64,000 bases of DNA from Rhizobium sp. SG_E_25_P2. Its GTDB lineage: Bacteria > Pseudomonadota > Alphaproteobacteria > Rhizobiales > Rhizobiaceae. Positions 20,694-28,952 of this stretch are shown in pieces (within the stretch, counting starts at the first letter, position 1; each line of letters starts with the position of its first letter). The stretch is taken from assembly GCF_029892285.1 (NCBI RefSeq), contig NZ_JARXVM010000012.1, positions 1-64,000 on the forward strand, in the 5' to 3' direction. Made by a program: the position numbers and the translations under genes. The notes beneath the pieces are model-generated. The model was not told where the DNA came from. It worked only from the letters and a program-made list of their open reading frames with translations, and ran no database searches.

Positions 20694-21416
20694 TTAGGCG
20701 TCCTTGACGATGGTGCGGCGTCCGCCGCCCGTCAAGATCCGCGAGAATTCCCCGTCTTCGTGGATCGAGAAGACGATGATCGGAATGTGGTTTTCGCGCG
20801 CCAGCGCAACAGCGGCGACGTCCATCACCGCCAGGCCCTTTTCCAGCACTTCGGAATGGGTCAATTCATCGAAGCGGGTGGCGTCGGGCACCTTCTTGGG
20901 ATCGGCGGAATAGATGCCGTCGACCTGCGTGCCTTTGAAAATGGCCTCGGCGCCTATTTCGGCGGCGCGCAGCGCGGCGGCCGAATCAGTGGTGAAAAAC
21001 GGATTGCCGGTGCCGCCGGCGAAAATCACCACGCGACCAAGCGACAGGTGATAGAGCGTCGCGCGCTGGGAGAAGCTCTCGCAGATTTCCGGCATGGCGA
21101 TGGCCGAGAGCACGACGGTGTCGATGTCGAGTTTGCGCAGCGAGGTGGCGAGCGCCAGCGCGTTGATCACGGTGGCCAGCATGCCCATATGGTCGCCGGT
21201 GACGCGATCGCCGCCCTTGGAGGCTACGGCGACGCCGCGGAAAATATTGCCGCCGCCCACGACGACGCCGACCTCGACGCCGAGCTTGCGCGCTTCGGCG
21301 ATGTCATTGGCGATGCGGTCAGCGACCGCCACATCGATGCCGAAGCCCTGGCTGCCCATGAGCGCTTCGCCGGAGGCTTTCAAAAGCACCCGTTTGTAAA
21401 GTGGGGTGGAAGTCAT
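20694..21416 (-). CDS. pyrH: UMP kinase PyrH
   Basis: 240-residue bacterial uridylate kinase (amino acid kinase fold), converting UMP to UDP. Visible: RVLLKASGEALMGSQGFGID, the phosphate-binding VVVGGGNIFRG, and the UMP-site segment FAGGTGNPFFTTDSAAALRA. Followed by frr after 63 bases, the nearly universal order. Confidence 0.97.
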   Translation of the reverse strand: MTSTPLYKRVLLKASGEALMGSQGFGIDVAVADRIANDIAEARKLGVEVGVVVGGGNIFRGVAVASKGGDRVTGDHMGMLATVINALALATSLRKLDIDTVVLSAIAMPEICESFSQRATLYHLSLGRVVIFAGGTGNPFFTTDSAAALRAAEIGAEAIFKGTQVDGIYSADPKKVPDATRFDELTHSEVLEKGLAVMDVAAVALARENHIPIIVFSIHEDGEFSRILTGGGRRTIVKDA

Positions 21417-21555
21417 GTCATCTCCCGAACATCTGGTTTGTCACGCAACGGTCCGACATCGCTTCCCAGAAGCGGAGACCGCGTCAGGCCGGACCTAGGC
21501 GCGACCAAGCGTCGACGACTCCGGTCGGAATCATCCTGTGGTCTTGCCGGATACA

Positions 21556-21589
21556 CGAAGGGCATCGCGTTGTCACGCAATGCCCTTCG
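21556..21589. repeat. Long inverted repeat between tsf and pyrH
   Basis: CGAAGGGCATCGCGT (21556-21570) pairs with ACGCAATGCCCTTCG (21575-21589): 15-bp arms with one non-Watson-Crick position and loop TGTC. On the minus strand, the direction of transcription, it is not followed by a T run, so it is not a classical terminator for tsf; it could act as an RNA-stability or attenuation element. On the plus strand it is followed by GTTTCGTTTCG. Confidence 0.7.
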
Positions 21590-21627
21590 GTTTCGTTTCG
21601 ACCTTTTGAATAAAGGTTCGCTAAGTC

Positions 21628-22554
21628 TTACTTCTTGGCGACAGCAGCGACTTCTGCTGCGAAATCGGTCTCTTCCTTCTCGACGCCTTCGCCGAGCAGG
21701 AGACGGACCATGCCGGTCACTTCGATTTCGGCGCCGGCGAGCTTTTCAGCGTCCTTGACGGCCTGGCCGACCGTGATGTCCGGGTTGATCACGAAAGCCT
21801 GCGACAGCAGCGCGACTTCTTCGAAGAACTTGCGCATGCGGCCATCGACCATCTTTTCGATGATCGCGTCCGGCTTGCCGGATTCGCGGGCCTGCTCGAT
21901 GAACACATTGCGTTCGCGCTCGGCGACAGCCGGATCGACTTCTTCGGAGCGGATGGCCAGCGGGTTGGTGGCGGCGATGTGCATGGCGATCTGACGACCG
22001 ATGGAGGTCAGAACTTCCTTGTCGCCAACGGACTTCAGCGCAACGAGCACGCCGAGCTTGCCGATGCCGTCGCCGGCGGCGTTGTGGATATAGGTGGCGA
22101 CCACGCCATGCTCGACATGCAGCAGCGCCGAGCGACGGAGCGTCATGTTTTCGCCGATCGTAGCGATAGCGTCCTTGATCGTGTCTTCAACCGACTTGCC
22201 GGTGGCGGGATAGGTCGCCTTGGACACAGCTTCGACAGTGCCGTCGGTGGAAAGCGCGACAGCGGCGACGCCGCGAACGAGTTCCTGGAACGCTTCGTTG
22301 CGGGCAACGAAGTCGGTTTCGGAGTTCAGCTCGACGGCGACAGCCTTCGTGCCGCCCGAAACGATGCCGATCAGGCCTTCAGCGGCGGTGCGGCCGGACT
22401 TCTTGTCGGCCTTGGCGATGCCCTTGGCGCGCAGCCAGTCGATGGCGGCTTCCATGTCGCCATTGGTTTCGGCGAGCGCCCTCTTGCAATCCATCATGCC
22501 CGCGCCGCTCTTTTCGCGCAGGACCTTGACCATTTCAGCCGAGATAACAGTCAT
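21628..22554 (-). CDS. tsf: Translation elongation factor Ts
   Basis: 308-residue nucleotide exchange factor of EF-Tu. N-terminal UBA-like domain [19 protein letters not shown], then the TDFV EF-Tu contact region in [19 protein letters not shown]. The length fits alphaproteobacterial EF-Ts. Downstream of rpsB by about 240 bases containing hairpins. Confidence 0.97.
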   Translation of the reverse strand: MTVISAEMVKVLREKSGAGMMDCKRALAETNGDMEAAIDWLRAKGIAKADKKSGRTAAEGLIGIVSGGTKAVAVELNSETDFVARNEAFQELVRGVAAVALSTDGTVEAVSKATYPATGKSVEDTIKDAIATIGENMTLRRSALLHVEHGVVATYIHNAAGDGIGKLGVLVALKSVGDKEVLTSIGRQIAMHIAATNPLAIRSEEVDPAVAERERNVFIEQARESGKPDAIIEKMVDGRMRKFFEEVALLSQAFVINPDITVGQAVKDAEKLAGAEIEVTGMVRLLLGEGVEKEETDFAAEVAAVAKK

Positions 22555-22763
22555 TTCAAACCTCTTTCATGTCGGCGAACCGCGCCGTGCTTCCAGATGA
22601 ATTCAGCGGGCCGCGCTTTGCGGACGGAGTTTAACCAGACGCGTGACAGGCATGTGACAGACCCTCATGGAGCCCGGCGCCGCAATCGTCGAACGCAGTC
22701 CTGGATATCAGAAAGGCAAAGGCCTCGGACGGTTACCGCCGGGACCTTTGCCCTGAAGTCTCT

Positions 22764-22783
22764 GGGCAGGCCGTAGCCTGCCC
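22764..22783. repeat. Hairpin just downstream of rpsB
   Basis: GGGCAGGC (22764-22771) pairs with GCCTGCCC (22776-22783), loop CGTA: 8 perfect GC-rich pairs, 10 bases beyond the rpsB stop. A second, looser repeat (CAAAGG with CCTTTG) lies at about 22713-22750. There is no T run, so partial read-through into tsf is plausible; function is inferred only. Confidence 0.6.
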
Positions 22784-22792
22784 ATGTCGATA

Positions 22793-23551
22793 TTAGGCGT
22801 CGGCCAGAGCCGGCTCTGCGATCGGCTCGGAAACGGCGCCGAGGTCCTGACCGGAGGCGGCGTGCTGACGGGACAGGCCGTCGAGAGCCGCGCGGGCGAA
22901 CAGGTCGCAGTAAAGAGCGATGGCGCGCGAGGCGTCGTCATTGCCGGGGATCGGATAGTCGATCAGGTCCGGATCGCAATTGGAGTCGATGATGGCGACG
23001 ACCGGGATGCCCAGACGCTTGGCTTCGTCGATGGCGATCTTTTCCTTGTTGGTGTCGATGACAACCATCAGGTCCGGCGTGCCGCCCATGTTGCGAATGC
23101 CGCCGAGAGCCTTTTCAAGCTTTTCGCGTTCGCGCTCGAGGTTCAGGCGTTCCTTCTTGGAATAGCCCGTGCCGTTGGAGGCGAGGATTTCGTCAACCTT
23201 GCGCAGACGCTGGATCGAGTTGGAAATGGTCTTCCAGTTGGTCATCATGCCGCCGAGCCAGCGGGAGTTGACGTAATACTGGGCCGAACGCTTGGCGGCG
23301 TCGGCGATCAGGTCAGACGCCTGACGCTTGGTGCCGACGAACAGGACGCGACCGCCATTTGCAGCGGTGTCGCTGATCAGCTTCAGCGCCTGGCTGAGCA
23401 TCGGCACGGACTGCGCCAGATCGATGATGTGGATGCCGCCGCGATCGCCGAAGATGTACTTCTTCATCTTCGGGTTCCAGCGATGGGTCTGGTGACCAAA
23501 ATGAACGCCTGCTTCAAGCAACTGGCGCATAGAAAAATCGGGCAATGCCAT
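22793..23551 (-). CDS. rpsB: 30S ribosomal protein S2
   Basis: 252-residue S2 of the small ribosomal subunit. Start [20 protein letters not shown], then [15 protein letters not shown]; conserved [14 protein letters not shown] and the C-terminal [20 protein letters not shown]. The ATG 23551 is preceded by AAGGAG on the minus strand; the frame stays open upstream to 23641 but that part is not S2-like. Confidence 0.97.
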   Translation of the reverse strand: MALPDFSMRQLLEAGVHFGHQTHRWNPKMKKYIFGDRGGIHIIDLAQSVPMLSQALKLISDTAANGGRVLFVGTKRQASDLIADAAKRSAQYYVNSRWLGGMMTNWKTISNSIQRLRKVDEILASNGTGYSKKERLNLEREREKLEKALGGIRNMGGTPDLMVVIDTNKEKIAIDEAKRLGIPVVAIIDSNCDPDLIDYPIPGNDDASRAIALYCDLFARAALDGLSRQHAASGQDLGAVSEPIAEPALADA

Positions 23552-23669
23552 GCCTCTGACTCCTTTTCCGGTTGAACCTCCGTGAAGCTTGAAGCAGGTT
23601 GCCCCGCCACCGGGTGGACCAGACCGGATTTCTCCCGGCAAGGCCCGACTTCACGTGTGGAATGGGCGC

Positions 23670-23698
23670 GCCTTAAACCGAAACGCCCGGGATTGCAA
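23670..23698 (-). promoter_or_regulatory. Candidate promoter of rpsB-tsf
   Basis: On the minus strand TTGCAA (23693-23698), 17 bases, TAAGGC (23670-23675). The -10 element is poor. It is about 120 bases before the rpsB start, leaving room for a leader in which ribosomal protein feedback could act. Confidence 0.35.
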
Positions 23699-23703
23699 GC
23701 GAT

Positions 23704-23730
23704 GGCGCCGAGTTTTTAGGATTCGGCGCC
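23704..23730 (-). terminator. Inverted repeat after eipB
   Basis: GGCGCCGA (23704-23711) pairs with TCGGCGCC (23723-23730) around an 11-base loop, 11 bases beyond the eipB stop. There is no clear T run after it, so it is only a weak terminator candidate. Confidence 0.4.
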
Positions 23731-23741
23731 CCAAATGCCGC

Positions 23742-24572
23742 TCATTTGCTCTTGCAGGTTTCTCCTGGCAGCATGTCGAGCTTGACCAGGCTGCCCTTGA
23801 GGACAAAATCGCCGTAATCCATGGTCAGGTCGCGAGAGACGCCGTTCGGATAGAGCTTGAAGGACATGCGGTAGTTCGGCAACGCGTCCGACATCTTGCC
23901 ATCGTCGAAATAGGCGATGGTCACGGGCCATGCCTTTTCATCCTTCAACGCCCCGATCGCCTTGAGATCCTTGGCGTCCGCCTCTGTCGCAACCGGCGAA
24001 CCGACCACAGTGGAGGTCGCCAGCGTCTTGTCGCCATCATCGGAGCCGTCGAAGATCCGGGCCTCGTAGAAATGCTGGCCCTTGGCGGCGATATTCAGCA
24101 CGTCGAGCGTATGCTGGGTCGGAAAGCGGGCGTTGGCCAGATCCACCTGCTTTTCTTCGGGCGAGGTGATGTCGACCGCGATACCCTCGGGATTTCGCTC
24201 GGCGAAACCGTTCACTTCCTTCTCCAGCCGATCCTCGTTGTAGGTGCGCGATTCGAATTCGAAACGGCCGGACTTTGGATCTTCGAAGGTCGAACTCTGC
24301 TGGTCGGTGGTCTTCTTCTCGCCGCCCGAATCGAGTTGGGTCACGAAACGAAAATTCACCCGCCAGCCCGCGCAGGCCGAGCCGGTGAATTCATAGACCA
24401 TTCGCCCGAACATATTGGAAATGCCGGATCTTTCCGACGCCTCGGCGAGTTCGAGATTGTAGACGGCGCGATGCGGCACAAGGCCCGCGGGCGTCTGCGC
24501 AAAGGCCGGCGTCAGGCTGGAGGCAGCCAAAACCGAGAGGATCGCCGCTGAAAATCCACGCCGCGAAATCAT
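23742..24572 (-). CDS. eipB: Cell envelope integrity protein EipB (DUF1849 family)
   Basis: 276-residue periplasmic protein of the DUF1849/EipB family, shown in Brucella to support envelope integrity as a beta-spiral with one disulfide. A signal peptide covers about residues 1-25 (ends TPAFAQ). After it, LVPHRAVYNLELAEASERSG is family-typical. Two cysteines remain in the mature protein, one in GSACAGWRV and one near the end in GETCKSK, matching the conserved disulfide pair. Divergent from the ridA-like gene. Confidence 0.8.
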   Translation of the reverse strand: MISRRGFSAAILSVLAASSLTPAFAQTPAGLVPHRAVYNLELAEASERSGISNMFGRMVYEFTGSACAGWRVNFRFVTQLDSGGEKKTTDQQSSTFEDPKSGRFEFESRTYNEDRLEKEVNGFAERNPEGIAVDITSPEEKQVDLANARFPTQHTLDVLNIAAKGQHFYEARIFDGSDDGDKTLATSTVVGSPVATEADAKDLKAIGALKDEKAWPVTIAYFDDGKMSDALPNYRMSFKLYPNGVSRDLTMDYGDFVLKGSLVKLDMLPGETCKSK

Positions 24573-24687
24573 GCAATTCTCCTGTTGCGCCGCATCTTAT
24601 TGCGATTAAGTAAGAGCATCAGCTTCACTGGAAGTAAACGATCCGCCAGGATCGGCAAACTAAAATCATCGGAAGGCGAGGACGACC

Positions 24688-25158
24688 ATGGCGAACGCGA
24701 TCGACGCGAAACTCGAACAACTCGGCGTGACCCTGCCGCAGGCGGCTGCGCCGGCGGCCAATTACGTGCCCTTCATGCAAAGCGGCAATCAGTTGTTTAT
24801 TTCGGGACAATTGCCGCTCGTCGACGGCAAACTCTCCCATACCGGCCAACTCGGGGCCGGCGTCATTGTGTCAGAAGCCCAGGAGGCGGCCAAGAACTGC
24901 GCGATCAACATTCTCGCCCAGGCCAAGGCCGCGCTCGGCGGCGATCTGAGCCGGATCACCCGCGTCGTGCGTATAAGCTGCATGGTTTCCTCTGCACCCG
25001 ATTTTTATGAGCATCATCTGGTCGCTAACGGCGCGTCAAATTTCCTCGCCGACGTGCTGGGCGAGGCCGGCAAGCATGCCCGCGCCGCCTATGGCGTTTC
25101 CGCCCTGCCGCTCAACGCCGCGGTGGAAATCGACGCCATCCTGGAAGTGAAGTCATGA
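24688..25158 (+). CDS. RidA/YjgF-family protein
   Basis: 156-residue member of the RidA superfamily (longer YjgF subgroup with an N-terminal extension), whose best known members hydrolyse reactive enamine/imine intermediates. Visible: LFISGQLPLVDGKLSHTGQL and the C-terminal AAYGVSALPLNAAVEIDAI. RidA itself has a substrate-binding Arg before its terminal P-x-G/A-A motif; here that position region reads YGVSALPLNAAVE, so enamine activity is uncertain. It overlaps the phosphodiesterase gene by 4 bases and starts a plus-strand operon. Confidence 0.85.
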   Translation: MANAIDAKLEQLGVTLPQAAAPAANYVPFMQSGNQLFISGQLPLVDGKLSHTGQLGAGVIVSEAQEAAKNCAINILAQAKAALGGDLSRITRVVRISCMVSSAPDFYEHHLVANGASNFLADVLGEAGKHARAAYGVSALPLNAAVEIDAILEVKS

Positions 25159-25873
25159 CCGACGCATCTTTCGTCATACGCCGCCCCATTGCCCATCGCG
25201 GCCTGCATGACGGCAACAAGGCGGTCTGGGAAAACACGCTGTCGGCGTTTGAGGCGGCGATCGCTGGCGGCTACGCCATCGAATGCGATCTGCAATACGC
25301 CGCCGACGCCACGCCCGTGGTCTTCCACGACGACGACATGCAGCGGCTGTGCAACTTCAAGGGTGACGTGCGCGACAAGACATCCGGCGAACTCGGCCTG
25401 ATCTCGATCGGCGGCACGAAGGACAAGGTGCCGTCGCTCAAAGCGCTGCTCCGGCTGGTCAAGGGCCGCGTGCCGCTGGTGCTGGAACTCAAGGGCCGAG
25501 AAGGCGACGACGAAGGCTTCGCGTCATCGGTGCTCGATACGCTCGAAGGTTATGAAGGCGACGTCGCGCTGATGAGCTTCGACACCTGGCTGCTTGAAGA
25601 GTTGAAGGCGCTCGAAAGCCCCTACCCAGTCGGCCTCACGGCCGAAGGCGTGAAAGACAGTGAGTTCGACATTCACCGCAAGGCGATGGCGCATGGGCTC
25701 GACTTCATCTCCTACAATGTCATGCATCTGCCCAACGCCTTTATCAGCGAGCAGAAAGCACGCGGCATTCCGGTGATCTCCTGGACTGTGCGGACGCCAG
25801 AAATCAAGGCGCATTCCGACGCCCATGTCGACCAGATCACCTTCGAAGGATTCAGCCCGGAGGCGCAGGCCGC

Positions 25874-25877
<4 letters not shown>
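25155..25877 (+). CDS. Glycerophosphodiester phosphodiesterase
   Basis: 240-residue cytoplasmic GDPD (UgpQ-like) TIM-barrel enzyme releasing glycerol-3-phosphate and an alcohol from glycerophosphodiesters. Catalytic motif IAHRGLHD with NTLSAFEAAIAGGYAIECD and the second His in PVVFHDDDMQRL; C-terminal VISWTVRTPE. No signal peptide. Coupled by 4-base overlaps to both neighbours. With Pcs in the same window, recycling of phosphatidylcholine-derived glycerophosphocholine is a possible role. Confidence 0.93.
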
Positions 25878-27040
<1,163 letters not shown>

Positions 27041-27113
27041 ATTGCCGCCTTAGCGGCTTGAAAACAAATCGTTTCGGGCGCAAATTTCCCAGATCAGGCT
27101 GAGGAGAACGCGC

Positions 27114-27554
27114 ATGCCCGGAACCATTCCCTACGATCCCGAAAACATTTTCTCGAAGATCCTGAAGGGTCAGATTCCGTGCCACGCCATCTATGAGGAC
27201 GAGCACACGCTGGCCTTCATGGACATCATGCCTCAGGCCGAGGGGCATGCGCTGGTGATTCCCAAGACGCCGTCGCGCAACCTGCTGGATGCCGATCCCA
27301 CCACTTTCATGTGGCTGATGCCGACCGTGCAGAAGATCGCCCGCGCCGCCAAGAAGGCGTTCCACGCCGATGGCGTCAAGATCGTGCAGTATAACGAGAC
27401 CGCCGCCGGCCAGACGGTGTTCCACCTGCATGTCCATGTCATCCCGATCAAGGACGGCGTGCCGCTGAAGCCGCATGGCGGCAAGATGGAGGACGGCGGC
27501 AAGCTCGCCCACAACGCCGAGATGATCCGCGAAGCGCTGAAATTCGTTTCATGA
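27114..27554 (+). CDS. HIT-family (HINT-type) nucleotide-binding hydrolase
   Basis: 146-residue histidine triad protein; relatives hydrolyse AMP-linked amides such as aminoacyl-adenylates. The triad is HLHVHVIPI near residue 105, preceded by VQYNETAAGQTVFH; the N-terminal half has IYEDEHTLAFMDIMPQAEGH. Ribosome site GAGGAGAA upstream of ATG 27114. 73 bases after the FemAB-like gene. Confidence 0.93.
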   Translation: MPGTIPYDPENIFSKILKGQIPCHAIYEDEHTLAFMDIMPQAEGHALVIPKTPSRNLLDADPTTFMWLMPTVQKIARAAKKAFHADGVKIVQYNETAAGQTVFHLHVHVIPIKDGVPLKPHGGKMEDGGKLAHNAEMIREALKFVS

Positions 27555-27605
27555 AAACACCATGATTGCATGCGAGCCGGATGACGGGGGCGGAAAGGAA
27601 CTGCC

Positions 27606-28016
27606 ATGAAGGCCGCATTCATCGTCATGAGCATTCTCGGTTGCGATGATTCCGGTGTGCATTGCACGCCGGTGGCGTCGGTTGCCGAAGAGTGGCGCAC
27701 CATCGCCGCCTGCGACGCGGCGTCCGAAGACGTTCTCAAGCGCTACCAAAATGTCAACAAACCCGTCGTGGCTGCGATCTGCCAAACTGCGGATGTTGGC
27801 GAAGATATCGAGCCGCTGTCGGATGTCGCCGAGGCCTCGGTAGCGCCGGTGCCGCCGCCCGCGCACAAGGATGATCACAAAGGTCTTATGGCGCGCGCCA
27901 AGGCGCTGTTCGGGCGCGCCGTCCCAAGTCGCGCGGCGCTGCAAAAATCAATCGAGACTCCGGTGCATGTCGTCACCGACACCTATTCCTGGGTGGCGAA
28001 GAAGGTTGTTCCCTAA
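27606..28016 (+). CDS. Hypothetical protein with Pro/Ala linker
   Basis: 136 residues, not recognised. The N-terminal part (residues 1-60) has four cysteines (LGCDDSGVHC, ACDAA, ICQTA), then a Pro/Ala-rich linker PVPPPAHKDDHK, then a basic C-terminus. There is no clear signal peptide although the first ten residues are hydrophobic. The region with paired Cys may be a small metal or disulfide domain. Good ribosome site AAAGGAACTGCC before ATG 27606. Coding use fits its neighbours. Confidence 0.7.
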   Translation: MKAAFIVMSILGCDDSGVHCTPVASVAEEWRTIAACDAASEDVLKRYQNVNKPVVAAICQTADVGEDIEPLSDVAEASVAPVPPPAHKDDHKGLMARAKALFGRAVPSRAALQKSIETPVHVVTDTYSWVAKKVVP

Positions 28017-28243
28017 AGCATGACGCCTTAAAGCGGGCGCCAGAACGCGGGCGGATACATGCGCTCTGGCGTGATCCGACGCAGGCGCGTTAAAATATGT
28101 AAAGATCAGTAAATTATTCCTTGATTATTTTACTCATGTTTTGTAGGCCGCAGCTCTGTCGAAAACGGACATGAAAACAGCAAGTACCCGGTTATTTTCC
28201 GGCTGATAGCCATTCATGCACAACCAAAGAACGTTTTGCCGTG

Positions 28244-28900
28244 ATGCAACTTGCATTTTCCGGAACGGCGCCGCTATGGCTTTCGGACCCGTTCATCCTG
28301 TCCTTGATCCGCACATCCTTGCGTCTGCTGCATTTCGCCGGACTGGTGTTCGGCCTGGGCTTCGCGCTGTTCATCGATTTCTTCGTCAACAGGAAGGCCT
28401 ATGCCGGATTGAATGACGATGACCTGGATCTGATCGTCTGGGCCTCGCGCTTCGTGAGCTTCGGACTTCTGGTTCTGTGGATGTCCGGCCTGGGCTTTCT
28501 TGCATTCTACGCCGCATCGGATCCGGCCAAACTCGCCAATCCCAAGATTTTCGCCAAGATCGTTATCGTGTCGATCTTGACCGCCAACGGCGCGTTGATC
28601 CACTGGCGGGTTCTGCCTGCGTTGCGCGGCTTGACCGGCAAGCCTGCCTTTACGGCGGCGCCGACGCGGACCAGGCGGTTATTCGCGCTTTGCGCCGCCA
28701 TATCCGCGATATCCTGGGTCACCCCGATCATACTCGGCGCCGCGCCACAGTTGAACTTCGTCGTGCCGATGTGGGTGATTCTCTTCGCCTATGGCGCGGC
28801 GACGGCCGCGGCCTTTCTTATCGCGCTGTCGACGCTTTCGGCAGCCACCAGATCAACCCTGCTTGTCGACAATGGCGGAATAAGCCCGACAGGCGGCTGA
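28244..28900 (+). CDS. Hypothetical integral membrane protein, about four helices
   Basis: 218 residues with hydrophobic stretches around 20-45 (LRLLHFAGLVFGLGFALFID), 65-90, 105-120, 150-175 and 180-205. Not assigned to a family. I use ATG 28244 rather than the GTG directly before it; neither has a good ribosome site. The upstream 227 bases contain an AT-rich stretch (28090-28145, TTGATT with a weak TAGGCC 17 bases on) that may hold its promoter. It is followed 52 bases later by the RCC1-RTX gene; a link is not shown. Confidence 0.7.
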   Translation: MQLAFSGTAPLWLSDPFILSLIRTSLRLLHFAGLVFGLGFALFIDFFVNRKAYAGLNDDDLDLIVWASRFVSFGLLVLWMSGLGFLAFYAASDPAKLANPKIFAKIVIVSILTANGALIHWRVLPALRGLTGKPAFTAAPTRTRRLFALCAAISAISWVTPIILGAAPQLNFVVPMWVILFAYGAATAAAFLIALSTLSAATRSTLLVDNGGISPTGG

Positions 28901-28952
28901 ACACTCGGCCTGCGCGCCGAAAAAACCCAAACAACAAAAACAGGAGAGACCC

